Virus record (IMG/VR): IMGVR_UViG_3300040801_003247
Span: 1-60,787 of that record
Length of the DNA: 60,787 nt
From: a virus
Direction: 5' to 3' (one strand)
The notes under the pieces were generated by a model. That model saw only the letters and a program-made list of their open reading frames with translations. It had not been told where the DNA came from and made no database searches. The first letter of the stretch is position 1. The number at the start of each line of letters is the position of its first letter. The position numbers and the translations under genes were made by a program. Shown here in pieces: positions 1 through 5,540 of the stretch.

Positions 1-8
1 CGTAGGAA
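1..8 (+). repeat. Half copy of the dispersed 14-bp motif at the left edge
   Basis: The window opens with CGTAGGAA, the right half of TTCCnACGTAGGAA. The first 14 bases also match 60684-60697, where the rightmost full motif lies. The left half falls outside the window. Confidence 0.5.
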
Positions 9-42
9 TGTAGTTTAGATGTAATAAAACACTTAACAGATT

Positions 43-67
43 AATACCCCTCGCTAGGAGGGGTATT
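43..67 (-). terminator. Terminator of the leftmost leftward gene
   Basis: A perfect 10-bp stem (AATACCCCTC / GAGGGGTATT) with a 5-nt loop lies 3 nt past the stop codon of the leftward gene ending at 71. The T-tract on the minus strand is weak, so termination strength is uncertain. Confidence 0.6.
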
Positions 68-70
68 GTG

Positions 71-310
71 TTAGGTTGCTGAGGGACAGAGCAGCTTGCA
101 GTCTGGGCAGTGGTAGCCTCTGTCCTTAACCAGTTCGTAGTGTGCGGTGAGCTTAGGCTTCCATTCCTCGCCACACCGTTCTATCTCTGCTAATATCCTG
201 AACTCTGGGAAGTCCACGGGAAAGCATACCATGTAGCATATCTCTGAATAAGGGCCATCTTCTGCCTCAAGCAAGGTTCCTGTGAATGGGATACTGATTG
301 GGTTGGTCAT
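71..310 (-). CDS. Hypothetical small protein with C-terminal cysteine pair
   Basis: This is a 79-residue protein. The ATG at 310 was chosen because GAGAGGT stands 7 nt upstream; the longer open frame to 391 has no ribosome site. The C-terminus has a C-x-x-C followed by another Cys (YHCPDCKLLCP), which suggests a single zinc knuckle. I recognise no family. It is transcribed leftward and is followed at once by a hairpin terminator, so it is the last gene of a leftward unit whose promoter I could not place in 311-800. Confidence 0.6.
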   Translation of the reverse strand: MTNPISIPFTGTLLEAEDGPYSEICYMVCFPVDFPEFRILAEIERCGEEWKPKLTAHYELVKDRGYHCPDCKLLCPSAT

Positions 311-792
311 TGTAGTACCTCTCTCCACCTCTGGGGTGGTGATATTGGAAAGGATTATTCCTCTCCTTAAAAACACATTGCTGGAAAGCATATTGAAACG
401 ATGACCCTTGCATTACAGTACCGTGTTCGGTATACAGGAGCTTGGTGACGTTGGCATAGAGCCTGGTGCGACCACGGCTGGATACTGGGGGAGGGGGGAG
501 TACGACTTCCAAGAGGCCAAGAGACAAGCGGGCAGTAATGGGTAGGGAGGGGTGGGGGGTTCACTTTTACTTATGAATATATAGTACGTATATCCCCATG
601 ACTCTGCAAGGCAAATCATTAAGTCCCAAATTAGCTCCTGTGTCGCCAATATAACGCCTTCCGTTATAAAACCAACATAGAACAACGGTTCTAGTTGCCT
701 TCCCACGGCTCACAGAAGCTCGTAGCGCCGTTTTACAGCAAAACAGGGGGAATAACACCTGCAACAAGAGAAAACCCCATCTTACGTAATAC
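311..792. other. Region without a supported gene, G-rich on the plus strand
   Basis: Overlapping leftward open frames of 66-97 codons exist (413-706, 567-767), but none has a convincing ribosome site and they share the same DNA in different frames. The plus strand carries dense G-runs at 487-498 and 540-559, and the minus strand is correspondingly C-rich. The region separates the leftward gene at 71-310 from the rightward promoter at 793, so it may be regulatory or a replication or packaging region. That role is inference only. Confidence 0.4.
540..559 (+). other. Canonical G-quadruplex motif
   Basis: Four G-runs of 3, 3, 4 and 6 are separated by loops TA, A and T, which fits the strict short-loop G-quadruplex pattern. 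A second G-rich cluster lies 40 nt upstream at 487-498. Confidence 0.6.
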
Positions 793-821
793 TTGACAAA
801 ACATTTGTTCTATTGTATACT
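793..821 (+). promoter_or_regulatory. Sigma70-type promoter for the early rightward genes
   Basis: TTGACA at 793-798 and TATACT at 816-821 are separated by 17 nt. A perfect inverted repeat overlaps the expected start point. The promoter reads into the adenine methyltransferase. Confidence 0.8.
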
Positions 822-822
822 T

Positions 823-838
823 GTTAGAGTTATCTAAC
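823..838 (+). promoter_or_regulatory. Operator-like perfect inverted repeat (type GTTAGA)
   Basis: GTTAGAGTTATCTAAC consists of two 6-bp half sites around a 4-bp spacer. It lies at the transcription start of the promoter at 793-821. Related elements occur at 1413, 5146, 7176 and 50171, each at or near a promoter, which suggests a common repressor. Confidence 0.65.
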
Positions 839-853
839 TATTGGAGAACAAAT

Positions 854-1390
854 ATGCCAGCAAAGTCAAACCTGCTTGCCATGCAATCGCCAAACGGCTC
901 AGACTTCTACCAGACACCACCAGAAGCAACCGAACTCTTACTGCCCTATCTCGACGCCAACTGGACGATCTGGGAGCCAGCAAGCGGTCAAGGCGCAATC
1001 AGCAATTTCCTTGCCATGCACGTACGCAAGGTCATTCAAACCGACATTATTCCTATGTCGGAATATCACAAACCCTTTGATTTCCTATCGGACACCCCCT
1101 CGTTTCACTATGACTGTATTGTCACCAACCCGCCATACTCCAGAAAAGACGAGTTTCTAGCCAGGTGTTATGCGCTTGGCAAGCCATTTGCCTTGCTGTT
1201 GCCGCTTAATGCCCTTGGTGGGCAGAAAAGAGGGCGTTTGTTCTGGGAAAAGGGTGTTTCGGTCATCATTCCAGACAAGCGGATTAACTTTATCACCTAC
1301 GATGGTGTTGATAAAGGGGCCTGCTGGTTCCCCTCAGCGTGGTTTACCTGGGGATTAGGGGTTAAGGGCTTGTCTTTCGTAAAAATGTAA
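854..1390 (+). CDS. DNA adenine (N6) methyltransferase, phage type
   Basis: This 178-residue SAM-dependent DNA methyltransferase probably methylates adenine N6. The AdoMet-binding motif I is EPASGQGAI at residues 41-49, and the catalytic motif IV is TNPPYS at 91-96. The N-terminal DFYQTPPEATELLLPYL is typical of compact phage Dam-like enzymes. No separate target-recognition domain is visible. The ATG at 854 follows TTGGAGAAC; the frame upstream to 821 would need a TTG that overlaps the -10 box. It is the first gene behind a strong, operator-bearing promoter, so it is probably early and repressible. Its likely role is to protect phage DNA from host restriction or to mark it. An N4-cytosine specificity cannot be excluded, because NPPY is shared. 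Confidence 0.85.
   Translation: MPAKSNLLAMQSPNGSDFYQTPPEATELLLPYLDANWTIWEPASGQGAISNFLAMHVRKVIQTDIIPMSEYHKPFDFLSDTPSFHYDCIVTNPPYSRKDEFLARCYALGKPFALLLPLNALGGQKRGRLFWEKGVSVIIPDKRINFITYDGVDKGACWFPSAWFTWGLGVKGLSFVKM
1050..1063 (-). repeat. Dispersed 14-bp motif
   Basis: TTCCTATGTCGGAA lies inside the adenine methyltransferase gene and is read as P-M-S-E. Confidence 0.85.
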
Positions 1391-1391
1391 C

Positions 1392-1420
1392 TTGACAATT
1401 GGCGTGTTTTGTGTTAGAAT
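1392..1420 (+). promoter_or_regulatory. Promoter for the holin-methyltransferase unit
   Basis: TTGACA at 1392-1397 and TAGAAT at 1415-1420 are separated by 17 nt. It starts 2 nt after the stop codon of the preceding gene, so the holin and the genes behind it have their own promoter. The -10 box lies inside an operator-like element. Confidence 0.8.
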
Positions 1421-1428
1421 TAGTGAAC
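1413..1428 (+). promoter_or_regulatory. Operator-like element (type GTTAGA)
   Basis: GTTAGAATTAGTGAAC covers the -10 box. The left half site is perfect and the right half is degenerate (GTTCAC on the other strand). Confidence 0.5.
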
Positions 1429-1460
1429 GTAAGTAAACCCCTATTAACAAGGAGCACAAA

Positions 1461-1850
1461 ATGGATCCAGTTACTTTTTGGGAAATCGCCCTACCGCCTA
1501 TCGTCAGCATCGTCGCGACTGCTTTCGTAGGCCTGATGGTACAGGCGATCGTTGCGCTGGCAAAGTACTACATCCCCATGGTCAAGGCCAAGCTGGGAGA
1601 GTCGGAGTTTGCCCTGGCACGAGAGACAGCCTTGATGGTTGTCCGTGCCTTGGAGCAGTCACCTGCATACCAAACTTGGGATGGTGCAGCTAAGAAACAA
1701 AAGGCTATCAATCAACTTGCCAATTGGTTCGAGAGCCGTGGCCTACCAGTATCAGCAGACCTTATAGATGCCCTGATTGAGAGCGCAGTACAACAAATTA
1801 AGGGCGAAGTCGCTCCCCTACTGATCGTCGACGAAGTTGTACCTGAATAA
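1461..1850 (+). CDS. Holin, LLH-like family
   Basis: This 129-residue protein has one N-terminal membrane segment at about residues 9-35 and a soluble part with the pattern A-x-x-x-x-M-V-V-R-A-L-E-Q, then KKQKAINQLANWFESRGLPVSADLIDALIESAV. That layout is characteristic of phage holins of the Lactobacillus LL-H family. Such proteins form membrane lesions that let the endolysin reach the wall. The start ATG follows AAGGAGCAC. It lies 40 kb away from the endolysin gene at 42083, next to DNA-modification genes, so its role in lysis timing is uncertain. The family call rests on the sequence pattern only. Confidence 0.7.
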   Translation: MDPVTFWEIALPPIVSIVATAFVGLMVQAIVALAKYYIPMVKAKLGESEFALARETALMVVRALEQSPAYQTWDGAAKKQKAINQLANWFESRGLPVSADLIDALIESAVQQIKGEVAPLLIVDEVVPE

Positions 1851-1858
1851 CATGTATT

Positions 1859-1878
1859 GCCCCTCCTTTGAGAGGGGC
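1859..1878 (+). terminator. Stem-loop between holin and cytosine methyltransferase
   Basis: GCCCCTC and GAGGGGC form a 7-bp stem with a 6-nt loop but no good T-tract. The 3' arm contains GAGGGG, the only ribosome-site-like sequence for the ATG at 1887. The hairpin may therefore limit translation of the methyltransferase rather than only end transcription. Confidence 0.5.
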
Positions 1879-1886
1879 TCGTTATT

Positions 1887-2825
1887 ATGATTGATTTTAT
1901 TGAGTTATTTGCTGGTATTGGCGGTTTCCGCAAAGGGCTTGAAGAAGCTGGCGGATACAACTGCGTCTATGCGAACGAATGGGATAAATATGCAGCCGAC
2001 ATCTATAAGAGAAACTTCCACGAGCGACCAGATACAAGGGATTTACGCGCCATCCCCGTCGAAGATATTCCAGACCACAGCTTACTGGTTGGAGGGTTTC
2101 CTTGCCAGGCTTTTTCAGTGGCTGGCAAAAGGCGAGGATTTGAAGATACTAGAGGCACTCTTTTCTTTGAAATTGCTCGTATCTTGGACTACCACAGACC
2201 ACCTCTTTTACTGCTTGAGAACGTCAAAGGCTTACTCAATCACGCGGGAGGGGAAACGTTTAGAGTCATCCTTGAGACGCTGGATGGACTGGGGTATGAC
2301 GTCCAATGGCAGGTGCTTAACAGCAAAGATTTCGGGGTTCCCCAGTACAGGAACAGAGTGTACATTGTCGGAAATCATCGAAGATACCGTCGACCAAAAG
2401 TATTTCCTATCCGATATAACGCAGAGACGTCTCTTAGAGAACTTACATCACAGTCTGGCCAAGCGTATCGGGTCTACGGCGTAGACGGGCTGTCTCCAAC
2501 GCTAAATACTTGCGGTGGAGGTAATCGTCAGCCAAAGATTTTAGTTGACAAATTAGGCGTCGCTATTGCTTACGGCCAGCTGAAACACAAAGAGCTGGCT
2601 ACAACCCTTGACGCTAATTACTATAAGGGTCTGGATAACCATGAGGCCAGGACAGGGGTGCTGGACGGAGGCAGGATACGAAAGCTCACTCCAATAGAAT
2701 GTGAAAGACTTCAGGGTTTCCCAGAAGGGTGGACGGAGGGCGTGTCTGATACCCAGCGCTATAAGACCCTTGGAAATGCTGTTACTGTCAACGTTGTTAG
2801 AGAAATTGGGAAAAGGCTATTATGA
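1887..2825 (+). CDS. DNA (cytosine-5) methyltransferase
   Basis: This 312-residue enzyme transfers a methyl group from SAM to carbon 5 of cytosine. Conserved blocks are visible in order: motif I ELFAGIGGF (6-14), motif IV GGFPCQAFS (69-77) with catalytic C73, motif VI LENVKG (110-115), motif VIII QYRNRVYIVG (153-162), and motifs IX-X RKLTPIECERLQGFP and LGNAVTVNVV near the end. The target-recognition region between about 165 and 262 is short, and the target is unknown. The only ribosome site available lies in the hairpin just upstream. It overlaps the next gene by 4 nt (ATGA). It probably gives protection against host restriction. Whether it methylates the CG at the centre of the dispersed motif is an open question. 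Confidence 0.93.
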   Translation: MIDFIELFAGIGGFRKGLEEAGGYNCVYANEWDKYAADIYKRNFHERPDTRDLRAIPVEDIPDHSLLVGGFPCQAFSVAGKRRGFEDTRGTLFFEIARILDYHRPPLLLLENVKGLLNHAGGETFRVILETLDGLGYDVQWQVLNSKDFGVPQYRNRVYIVGNHRRYRRPKVFPIRYNAETSLRELTSQSGQAYRVYGVDGLSPTLNTCGGGNRQPKILVDKLGVAIAYGQLKHKELATTLDANYYKGLDNHEARTGVLDGGRIRKLTPIECERLQGFPEGWTEGVSDTQRYKTLGNAVTVNVVREIGKRLL

Positions 2826-3277
2826 ACATCTATCTCGCTCGTCCGATTAGCGGCTGCACCCCCTTAGAGGTGGCGTTTTATTACAAAGACTTAGCTGCCC
2901 AACTTGGGGAAGTTGGTTATACCGTTTTATGCCCGATGAAAGGCAAAGGTACCCTGCGCACAGAACTGATTTATCGCTCTGCTGACTATCGTGCGCCAGT
3001 GGCAACCAATAATTCGATTGTCAACCGTGACAGGTGGATGGTGAAACACGCTTGTGACATCGTCTACATGAACCTGATCGGCGCAAAGCAGGCTTCTATC
3101 GGGTGCATGTTTGAGCTGGCATGGGCAAATGAGTCTGGTAAATACGTGGTCTTGGCCATGGATGAAAAGAATATCCACAACCATGCTTTTGTCAAGATCG
3201 CAGCGCACACCATCTTCCCCACCCATGAGGAAGCTGTGAAGTACTTAATTGACTTTGTCAGAGAGGGTGTACTGTGA
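2822..3277 (+). CDS. Nucleoside 2-deoxyribosyltransferase-like protein
   Basis: The protein has 151 residues. The N-terminal IYLARPISG and the later GCMFELAWA match the signature segments of the nucleoside 2-deoxyribosyltransferase family (and the related DUF4406 group): a Rossmann-like enzyme that moves or removes deoxyribose on nucleosides or nucleotides. The Glu in FELAWA is the likely catalytic residue. Translation is coupled to the methyltransferase through an ATGA overlap and continues into the next gene by a GTGA overlap. A role in nucleotide salvage or in making modified nucleotides is plausible; the substrate cannot be inferred. Confidence 0.7.
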   Translation: MNIYLARPISGCTPLEVAFYYKDLAAQLGEVGYTVLCPMKGKGTLRTELIYRSADYRAPVATNNSIVNRDRWMVKHACDIVYMNLIGAKQASIGCMFELAWANESGKYVVLAMDEKNIHNHAFVKIAAHTIFPTHEEAVKYLIDFVREGVL

Positions 3278-3375
3278 TCCAGCAGTTTGAAGTCCCTGTA
3301 GGTGTTATAGGCTTTGCTCTGTTTGTATGGCTGTTGATTTTTCTAATGGGAATGTTTGCAAAGGAGCACGAATGA
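3274..3375 (+). CDS. Tiny single-pass membrane protein
   Basis: This is a 33-residue protein starting with GTG, which overlaps the previous stop codon. GAGAGGGT lies 5 nt upstream. Residues 9-28 (VGVIGFALFVWLLIFLMGMF) form one hydrophobic helix. It ends in ATGA overlap with the next gene. I do not know its function. Confidence 0.65.
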   Translation: MIQQFEVPVGVIGFALFVWLLIFLMGMFAKEHE

Positions 3376-3485
3376 CAGAGCAAATAGTCGCCGAGTTTAA
3401 CGCGATTATCTGGCTGTGGGGCGCCATCGCTCTTGCGGTGGTTGTTGTCCTGAACCGAAGGCGTAATGGCCCCAGAAATCCCTAA
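3372..3485 (+). CDS. Tiny single-pass membrane protein
   Basis: The 37-residue protein MTEQIVAEFNAIIWLWGAIA... has a hydrophobic stretch at about residues 11-27 and a basic tail (NRRRNGPRNP). AAGGAG stands 6 nt before the ATG. It overlaps both neighbours, so it belongs to a translationally coupled chain. Function unknown. Confidence 0.65.
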   Translation: MTEQIVAEFNAIIWLWGAIALAVVVVLNRRRNGPRNP

Positions 3486-3744
3486 ACCAGGCAAAAGGGT
3501 CGTTGATCAGAGCTTCTATGACAAAGTCCGCAAGCGGGATGGGTGTTGTTTGTATGGCCTGATCCACAAAGACGGGTGTTTTGGTATGTTGCACGTCCAC
3601 CACATAAAGTACCGTGGTCGAGGTGGAGACGACGATGTGGCGAATGGCATTGTCCTATGCAGAAAACATCACGAGATGGTGCACCGTGGAGAGATATCCA
3701 TAGATGAACTAAAACAAATACAAAAACAATTTAGTAGTTGGTAG
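3466..3744 (+). CDS. HNH endonuclease
   Basis: The 92-residue protein has the HNH metal-binding nuclease core: H45-H46 in HVHHIKYRG, N60 in DVANGIVLC, and H69 in CRKHHEMVH. Cysteines at about 27-28, 38 and 65 could bind a structural zinc. Phage HNH proteins are either homing or nicking nucleases or help DNA packaging. This one lies far from the terminase, and both roles are possible. The ATG at 3466 has AAGGCG upstream and overlaps the preceding frame by 20 nt. Confidence 0.85.
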   Translation: MAPEIPKPGKRVVDQSFYDKVRKRDGCCLYGLIHKDGCFGMLHVHHIKYRGRGGDDDVANGIVLCRKHHEMVHRGEISIDELKQIQKQFSSW

Positions 3745-3758
3745 TAGAAAGGATTATG

Positions 3759-3953
3759 ATGAAAAAACTGTTTATAATTTTGATGGTCGTGGCCTTCCTG
3801 GCTCTTTCCTTCTCCACTGTGATCGCCGCTGGCGGTCAGGTGCAGGGCGGTACTGGAAACGGCAAAGGCTCACAAGAAACTTTTGAAAAAGGGTGTGTAG
3901 ATCAGCCCTGCTATGATGAAAACGCCGATCAACCAGGGCCGTTTTTCCCATAA
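3759..3953 (+). CDS. Small secreted protein with signal peptide
   Basis: The protein has 64 residues. MKKLFIILMVVAFLALSFSTVIAA is a textbook signal peptide with a basic start, a hydrophobic core and A-x-A-type cleavage near residue 24. The mature part is about 40 residues, rich in Gly and Gln, with C-x-x-x-x-C (KGCVDQPCYDEN). Two ATGs stand in a row; the second was chosen because AAAGGA is then 5 nt away. It is the last gene before a strong terminator. Secreted phage mini-proteins often alter the surface of the lysogen or block superinfection, but there is no direct evidence here. Confidence 0.7.
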   Translation: MKKLFIILMVVAFLALSFSTVIAAGGQVQGGTGNGKGSQETFEKGCVDQPCYDENADQPGPFFP

Positions 3954-3984
3954 AAATAAAGCGCATGAGCGCTAACTAGCAAAC

Positions 3985-4027
3985 AAAAACGGATGGAGCG
4001 CAACCTCTTATCGCTCCATCCGTTTTT
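3985..4027. terminator. Strong bidirectional terminator
   Basis: A 16-bp perfect stem (AAAAACGGATGGAGCG with its complement) and an 11-nt loop end in T5 on either strand. It separates the rightward early genes from the leftward set at 4048-5104. A smaller stem AGCGC-ATGA-GCGCT lies just before it at 3960-3973. Confidence 0.9.
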
Positions 4028-4030
4028 CAT

Positions 4031-4044
4031 TTCCGACGTAGGAA
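4031..4044 (+). repeat. Dispersed 14-bp motif, intergenic
   Basis: TTCCGACGTAGGAA in the form ATTTCC...GGAATT. It lies between two converging operons, directly after the terminator, and is one of only three full copies outside genes. Confidence 0.9.
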
Positions 4045-4047
4045 TTA

Positions 4048-4170
4048 CTAATTATTATCCAGCCACCAGAATAGTAAGCCTAAGGCAAGTATTAGTGATA
4101 GGCTGATAACTATATTGGTCAGGTGGTAGGCTAACATCGCCTTTACGGTATCCCAAAAGCTGACAATCAT
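4048..4170 (-). CDS. Small membrane protein
   Basis: The 40-residue protein MIVSFWDTVKAMLAYHLTNI... has a hydrophobic helix over about residues 18-36. GGAGGAAGT lies just before the ATG at 4170, which overlaps the stop codon of the upstream gene (ATGA). It is the last gene of a leftward chain. Function unknown. Confidence 0.65.
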   Translation of the reverse strand: MIVSFWDTVKAMLAYHLTNIVISLSLILALGLLFWWLDNN

Positions 4171-4355
4171 ACTTCCTCCGATATTCCCAAAAATTCTTCT
4201 ACGGCTTCAACATATTCCCGACCGTCCCAGGCGTTGTGCGAATACTTCAGCACCGCACCGATGACCTCGGCAGTGGGTTTACAGGGGCAGTCTGGAGAGC
4301 AAATGTGCTCTCTGAGATCCCCAACTGGCATAACGTGAATGTCTTGATCGCTCAT
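4167..4355 (-). CDS. Hypothetical small protein
   Basis: The 62-residue acidic protein has a cysteine cluster C-x-x-x-C-x-C near residues 19-25 (HICSPDCPCKP). GGAGGC precedes the ATG at 4355. It overlaps both neighbours by 4 nt. No family recognised. Confidence 0.65.
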   Translation of the reverse strand: MSDQDIHVMPVGDLREHICSPDCPCKPTAEVIGAVLKYSHNAWDGREYVEAVEEFLGISEEV

Positions 4356-4669
4356 ATTGCCTCCAAAATCCTATTTACTTTCATTTTTTGAGCTATAAAC
4401 CAGACCCCGCCCTGATTTTCTGGCCTTGGATGTTCTTTCCAGTCTGCTATCTCAACTTCACACCACACTCGACTCTTTTTACTGAGGTGCGGGGCTATAG
4501 GCTCTAGCGTACAGTGCCATCCAGGCCTATGCGCATAACCCTTGGTAGGTATATCTTGTGCCTCCAGCCATTGTCCGAGCGGTATAGTGGCTTTTCTGCC
4601 GATAAAGAGCGAGCCAAGGGTGCCATTCGCCCTTATCCTGAACAGCTTGTAGGCTTTTATACTGTCCAT
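4352..4669 (-). CDS. Hypothetical protein, leftward small-gene operon
   Basis: The protein has 105 residues and starts MDSIKAYKLFRIRANGTLGSLFIGRKATIPLGQW. The ATG at 4669 is chosen because GGAG stands 8 nt before it and it overlaps the stop codon of the small gene at 4657-4833. The longer open frame to 4765 would run through that gene. The sequence resembles short phage proteins that carry a KAYKLFR...G-L-F start, but I assign no function. Confidence 0.65.
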   Translation of the reverse strand: MDSIKAYKLFRIRANGTLGSLFIGRKATIPLGQWLEAQDIPTKGYAHRPGWHCTLEPIAPHLSKKSRVWCEVEIADWKEHPRPENQGGVWFIAQKMKVNRILEAI

Positions 4670-4833
4670 GCTTCCACTCCGAGCAGTTGTAGGTACACAA
4701 ACGTGATGTCTGCGAACCATTCTGTGACCCTGTCGCGCAGGCCTGTTGGCTTTTTTATCTTCCATTTGTCCAACTCAAACAGGATATCCAGCATTAGAAC
4801 GGCTATATTTTCTGAAATACTGCGCTTTTTCAT
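4657..4833 (-). CDS. Hypothetical small protein
   Basis: The 58-residue protein begins MKKRSISENIAVLMLDILFE and contains two Trp-rich amphipathic helices. It overlaps the genes on both sides (start ATGA overlap at 4830-4833; 13 nt at its end). A ribosome site AAGGAAAAGC lies upstream of the ATG. No family recognised. Confidence 0.6.
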   Translation of the reverse strand: MKKRSISENIAVLMLDILFELDKWKIKKPTGLRDRVTEWFADITFVYLQLLGVEAWTV

Positions 4834-5012
4834 TGCTTTTCCTTATCAATAAACCGAATATCTGTCCACAGGTAGAAATTCCCCATTATTTCACGTCTCT
4901 GAAGCACTCTTGCCTTCTCCAGCCACACTGTTTCCCCGTTAAGGCTTATGGGGAGCAGTGCGAAAACCGTTTTGATGCGTTCTTTAGGTAGTTCGTCGAG
5001 TTTATAACGCAT
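4830..5012 (-). CDS. Hypothetical small protein
   Basis: The 60-residue protein MRYKLDELPKERIKTVFALL... is charged, with a predicted beta-rich middle. GTGAGGTAAAT precedes its ATG. It shares 4 nt with the next gene. Not recognised. Confidence 0.6.
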   Translation of the reverse strand: MRYKLDELPKERIKTVFALLPISLNGETVWLEKARVLQRREIMGNFYLWTDIRFIDKEKQ

Positions 5013-5014
5013 AT

Positions 5015-5104
5015 TTACCTCACTGGCCTGCTACCGCCGTAACCGACGATAAAAAGCAGCACTACCATGAACACAATCGGGCCCCAAGTAATTAAAAAGT
5101 CCAT
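5015..5104 (-). CDS. Tiny membrane protein, first gene of the leftward unit
   Basis: The 29-residue protein MDFLITWGPIVFMVVLLFIV... consists of one hydrophobic helix and a short basic tail. AGAGGAAAT lies immediately before the ATG at 5104. It is the promoter-proximal gene of the leftward set. Confidence 0.6.
   Translation of the reverse strand: MDFLITWGPIVFMVVLLFIVGYGGSRPVR
5043..5071 (-). other. No additional feature seen: coding overlap only
   Basis: This stretch lies inside the tiny membrane gene. I checked it for a promoter and saw none; it is kept only to note that the leftward promoter lies upstream at 5143-5171. Confidence 0.2.
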
Positions 5105-5123
5105 ATTTCCTCTTTGATAGGTA

Positions 5124-5152
5124 TTGACAGAACGTATGTTCTATGGTAACAT
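5124..5152 (+). promoter_or_regulatory. Rightward promoter before the structural region
   Basis: TTGACA at 5124-5129 and TAACAT at 5147-5152 are separated by 17 nt. The -10 box overlaps an operator-like element and also the -10 of a divergent leftward promoter. Confidence 0.65.
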
Positions 5153-5171
5153 ATATCTAACATTTTGTAAA
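5143..5171 (-). promoter_or_regulatory. Divergent leftward promoter
   Basis: On the minus strand TTTACA (5171-5166) and TACCAT (5148-5143) are 17 nt apart, reading into the leftward set that begins at 5104. The two face-to-face promoters overlap, so one bound regulator could silence both. Confidence 0.5.
5146..5161 (-). promoter_or_regulatory. Operator-like element (type GTTAGA)
   Basis: On the minus strand the sequence is GTTAGATATATGTTAC: one perfect half site and one degenerate half. It sits between the two divergent promoters. Confidence 0.45.
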
Positions 5172-5220
5172 GGGTCTCTAACCAAATTGGTCTAATATTC
5201 TAATTAGGAGTAAAAAAGTC

Positions 5221-5538
5221 TTGAATAATAAAAATAAAAAATCGCGTTTAAGTGTGAAAAAAGACAGGCGGGATTTGAGCCTTATTTTCTCCCTGGACAA
5301 ACTTGGGAACAGAAAGCTGTTCTGTAAGATTGGACTTCCTATCGTGCCGTTTTTCACGGTCATGGCCAGATGTGCTGGAAACGGCCTACAGTTCGGTATT
5401 TGTCTGTTTTTCCTGCAATTTTCTTTTGGCTATGTTGATTTTTACTATCCAACAGAGCCTAACTTGCAATACGGCCTTTATTGGCGTGGTAAGCAGTTTG
5501 CTCTGTATCTCCCCCATCGCTATCCTGAGGTTATATAG
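5221..5538 (+). CDS. Uncertain ORF before terminase
   Basis: This 105-codon frame starts with TTG, 10 nt after TAGGAG. It has a basic N-terminus and a hydrophobic stretch (FGICLFFLQFSFGY). An overlapping frame (5303-5566) encodes two clean hydrophobic helices and also reads into the terminase start. I cannot tell which frame is used, or whether the region is a frameshifted remnant. A small terminase subunit would be expected here, but neither frame looks like one. Confidence 0.35.
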   Translation: MNNKNKKSRLSVKKDRRDLSLIFSLDKLGNRKLFCKIGLPIVPFFTVMARCAGNGLQFGICLFFLQFSFGYVDFYYPTEPNLQYGLYWRGKQFALYLPHRYPEVI

Positions 5539-5540
5539 TA

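Noticed and set aside
413-767. Leftward frames in the left gene-free region
   Set aside because: Two overlapping frames of similar length, neither with a ribosome site; C-rich low-complexity parts make them look accidental.
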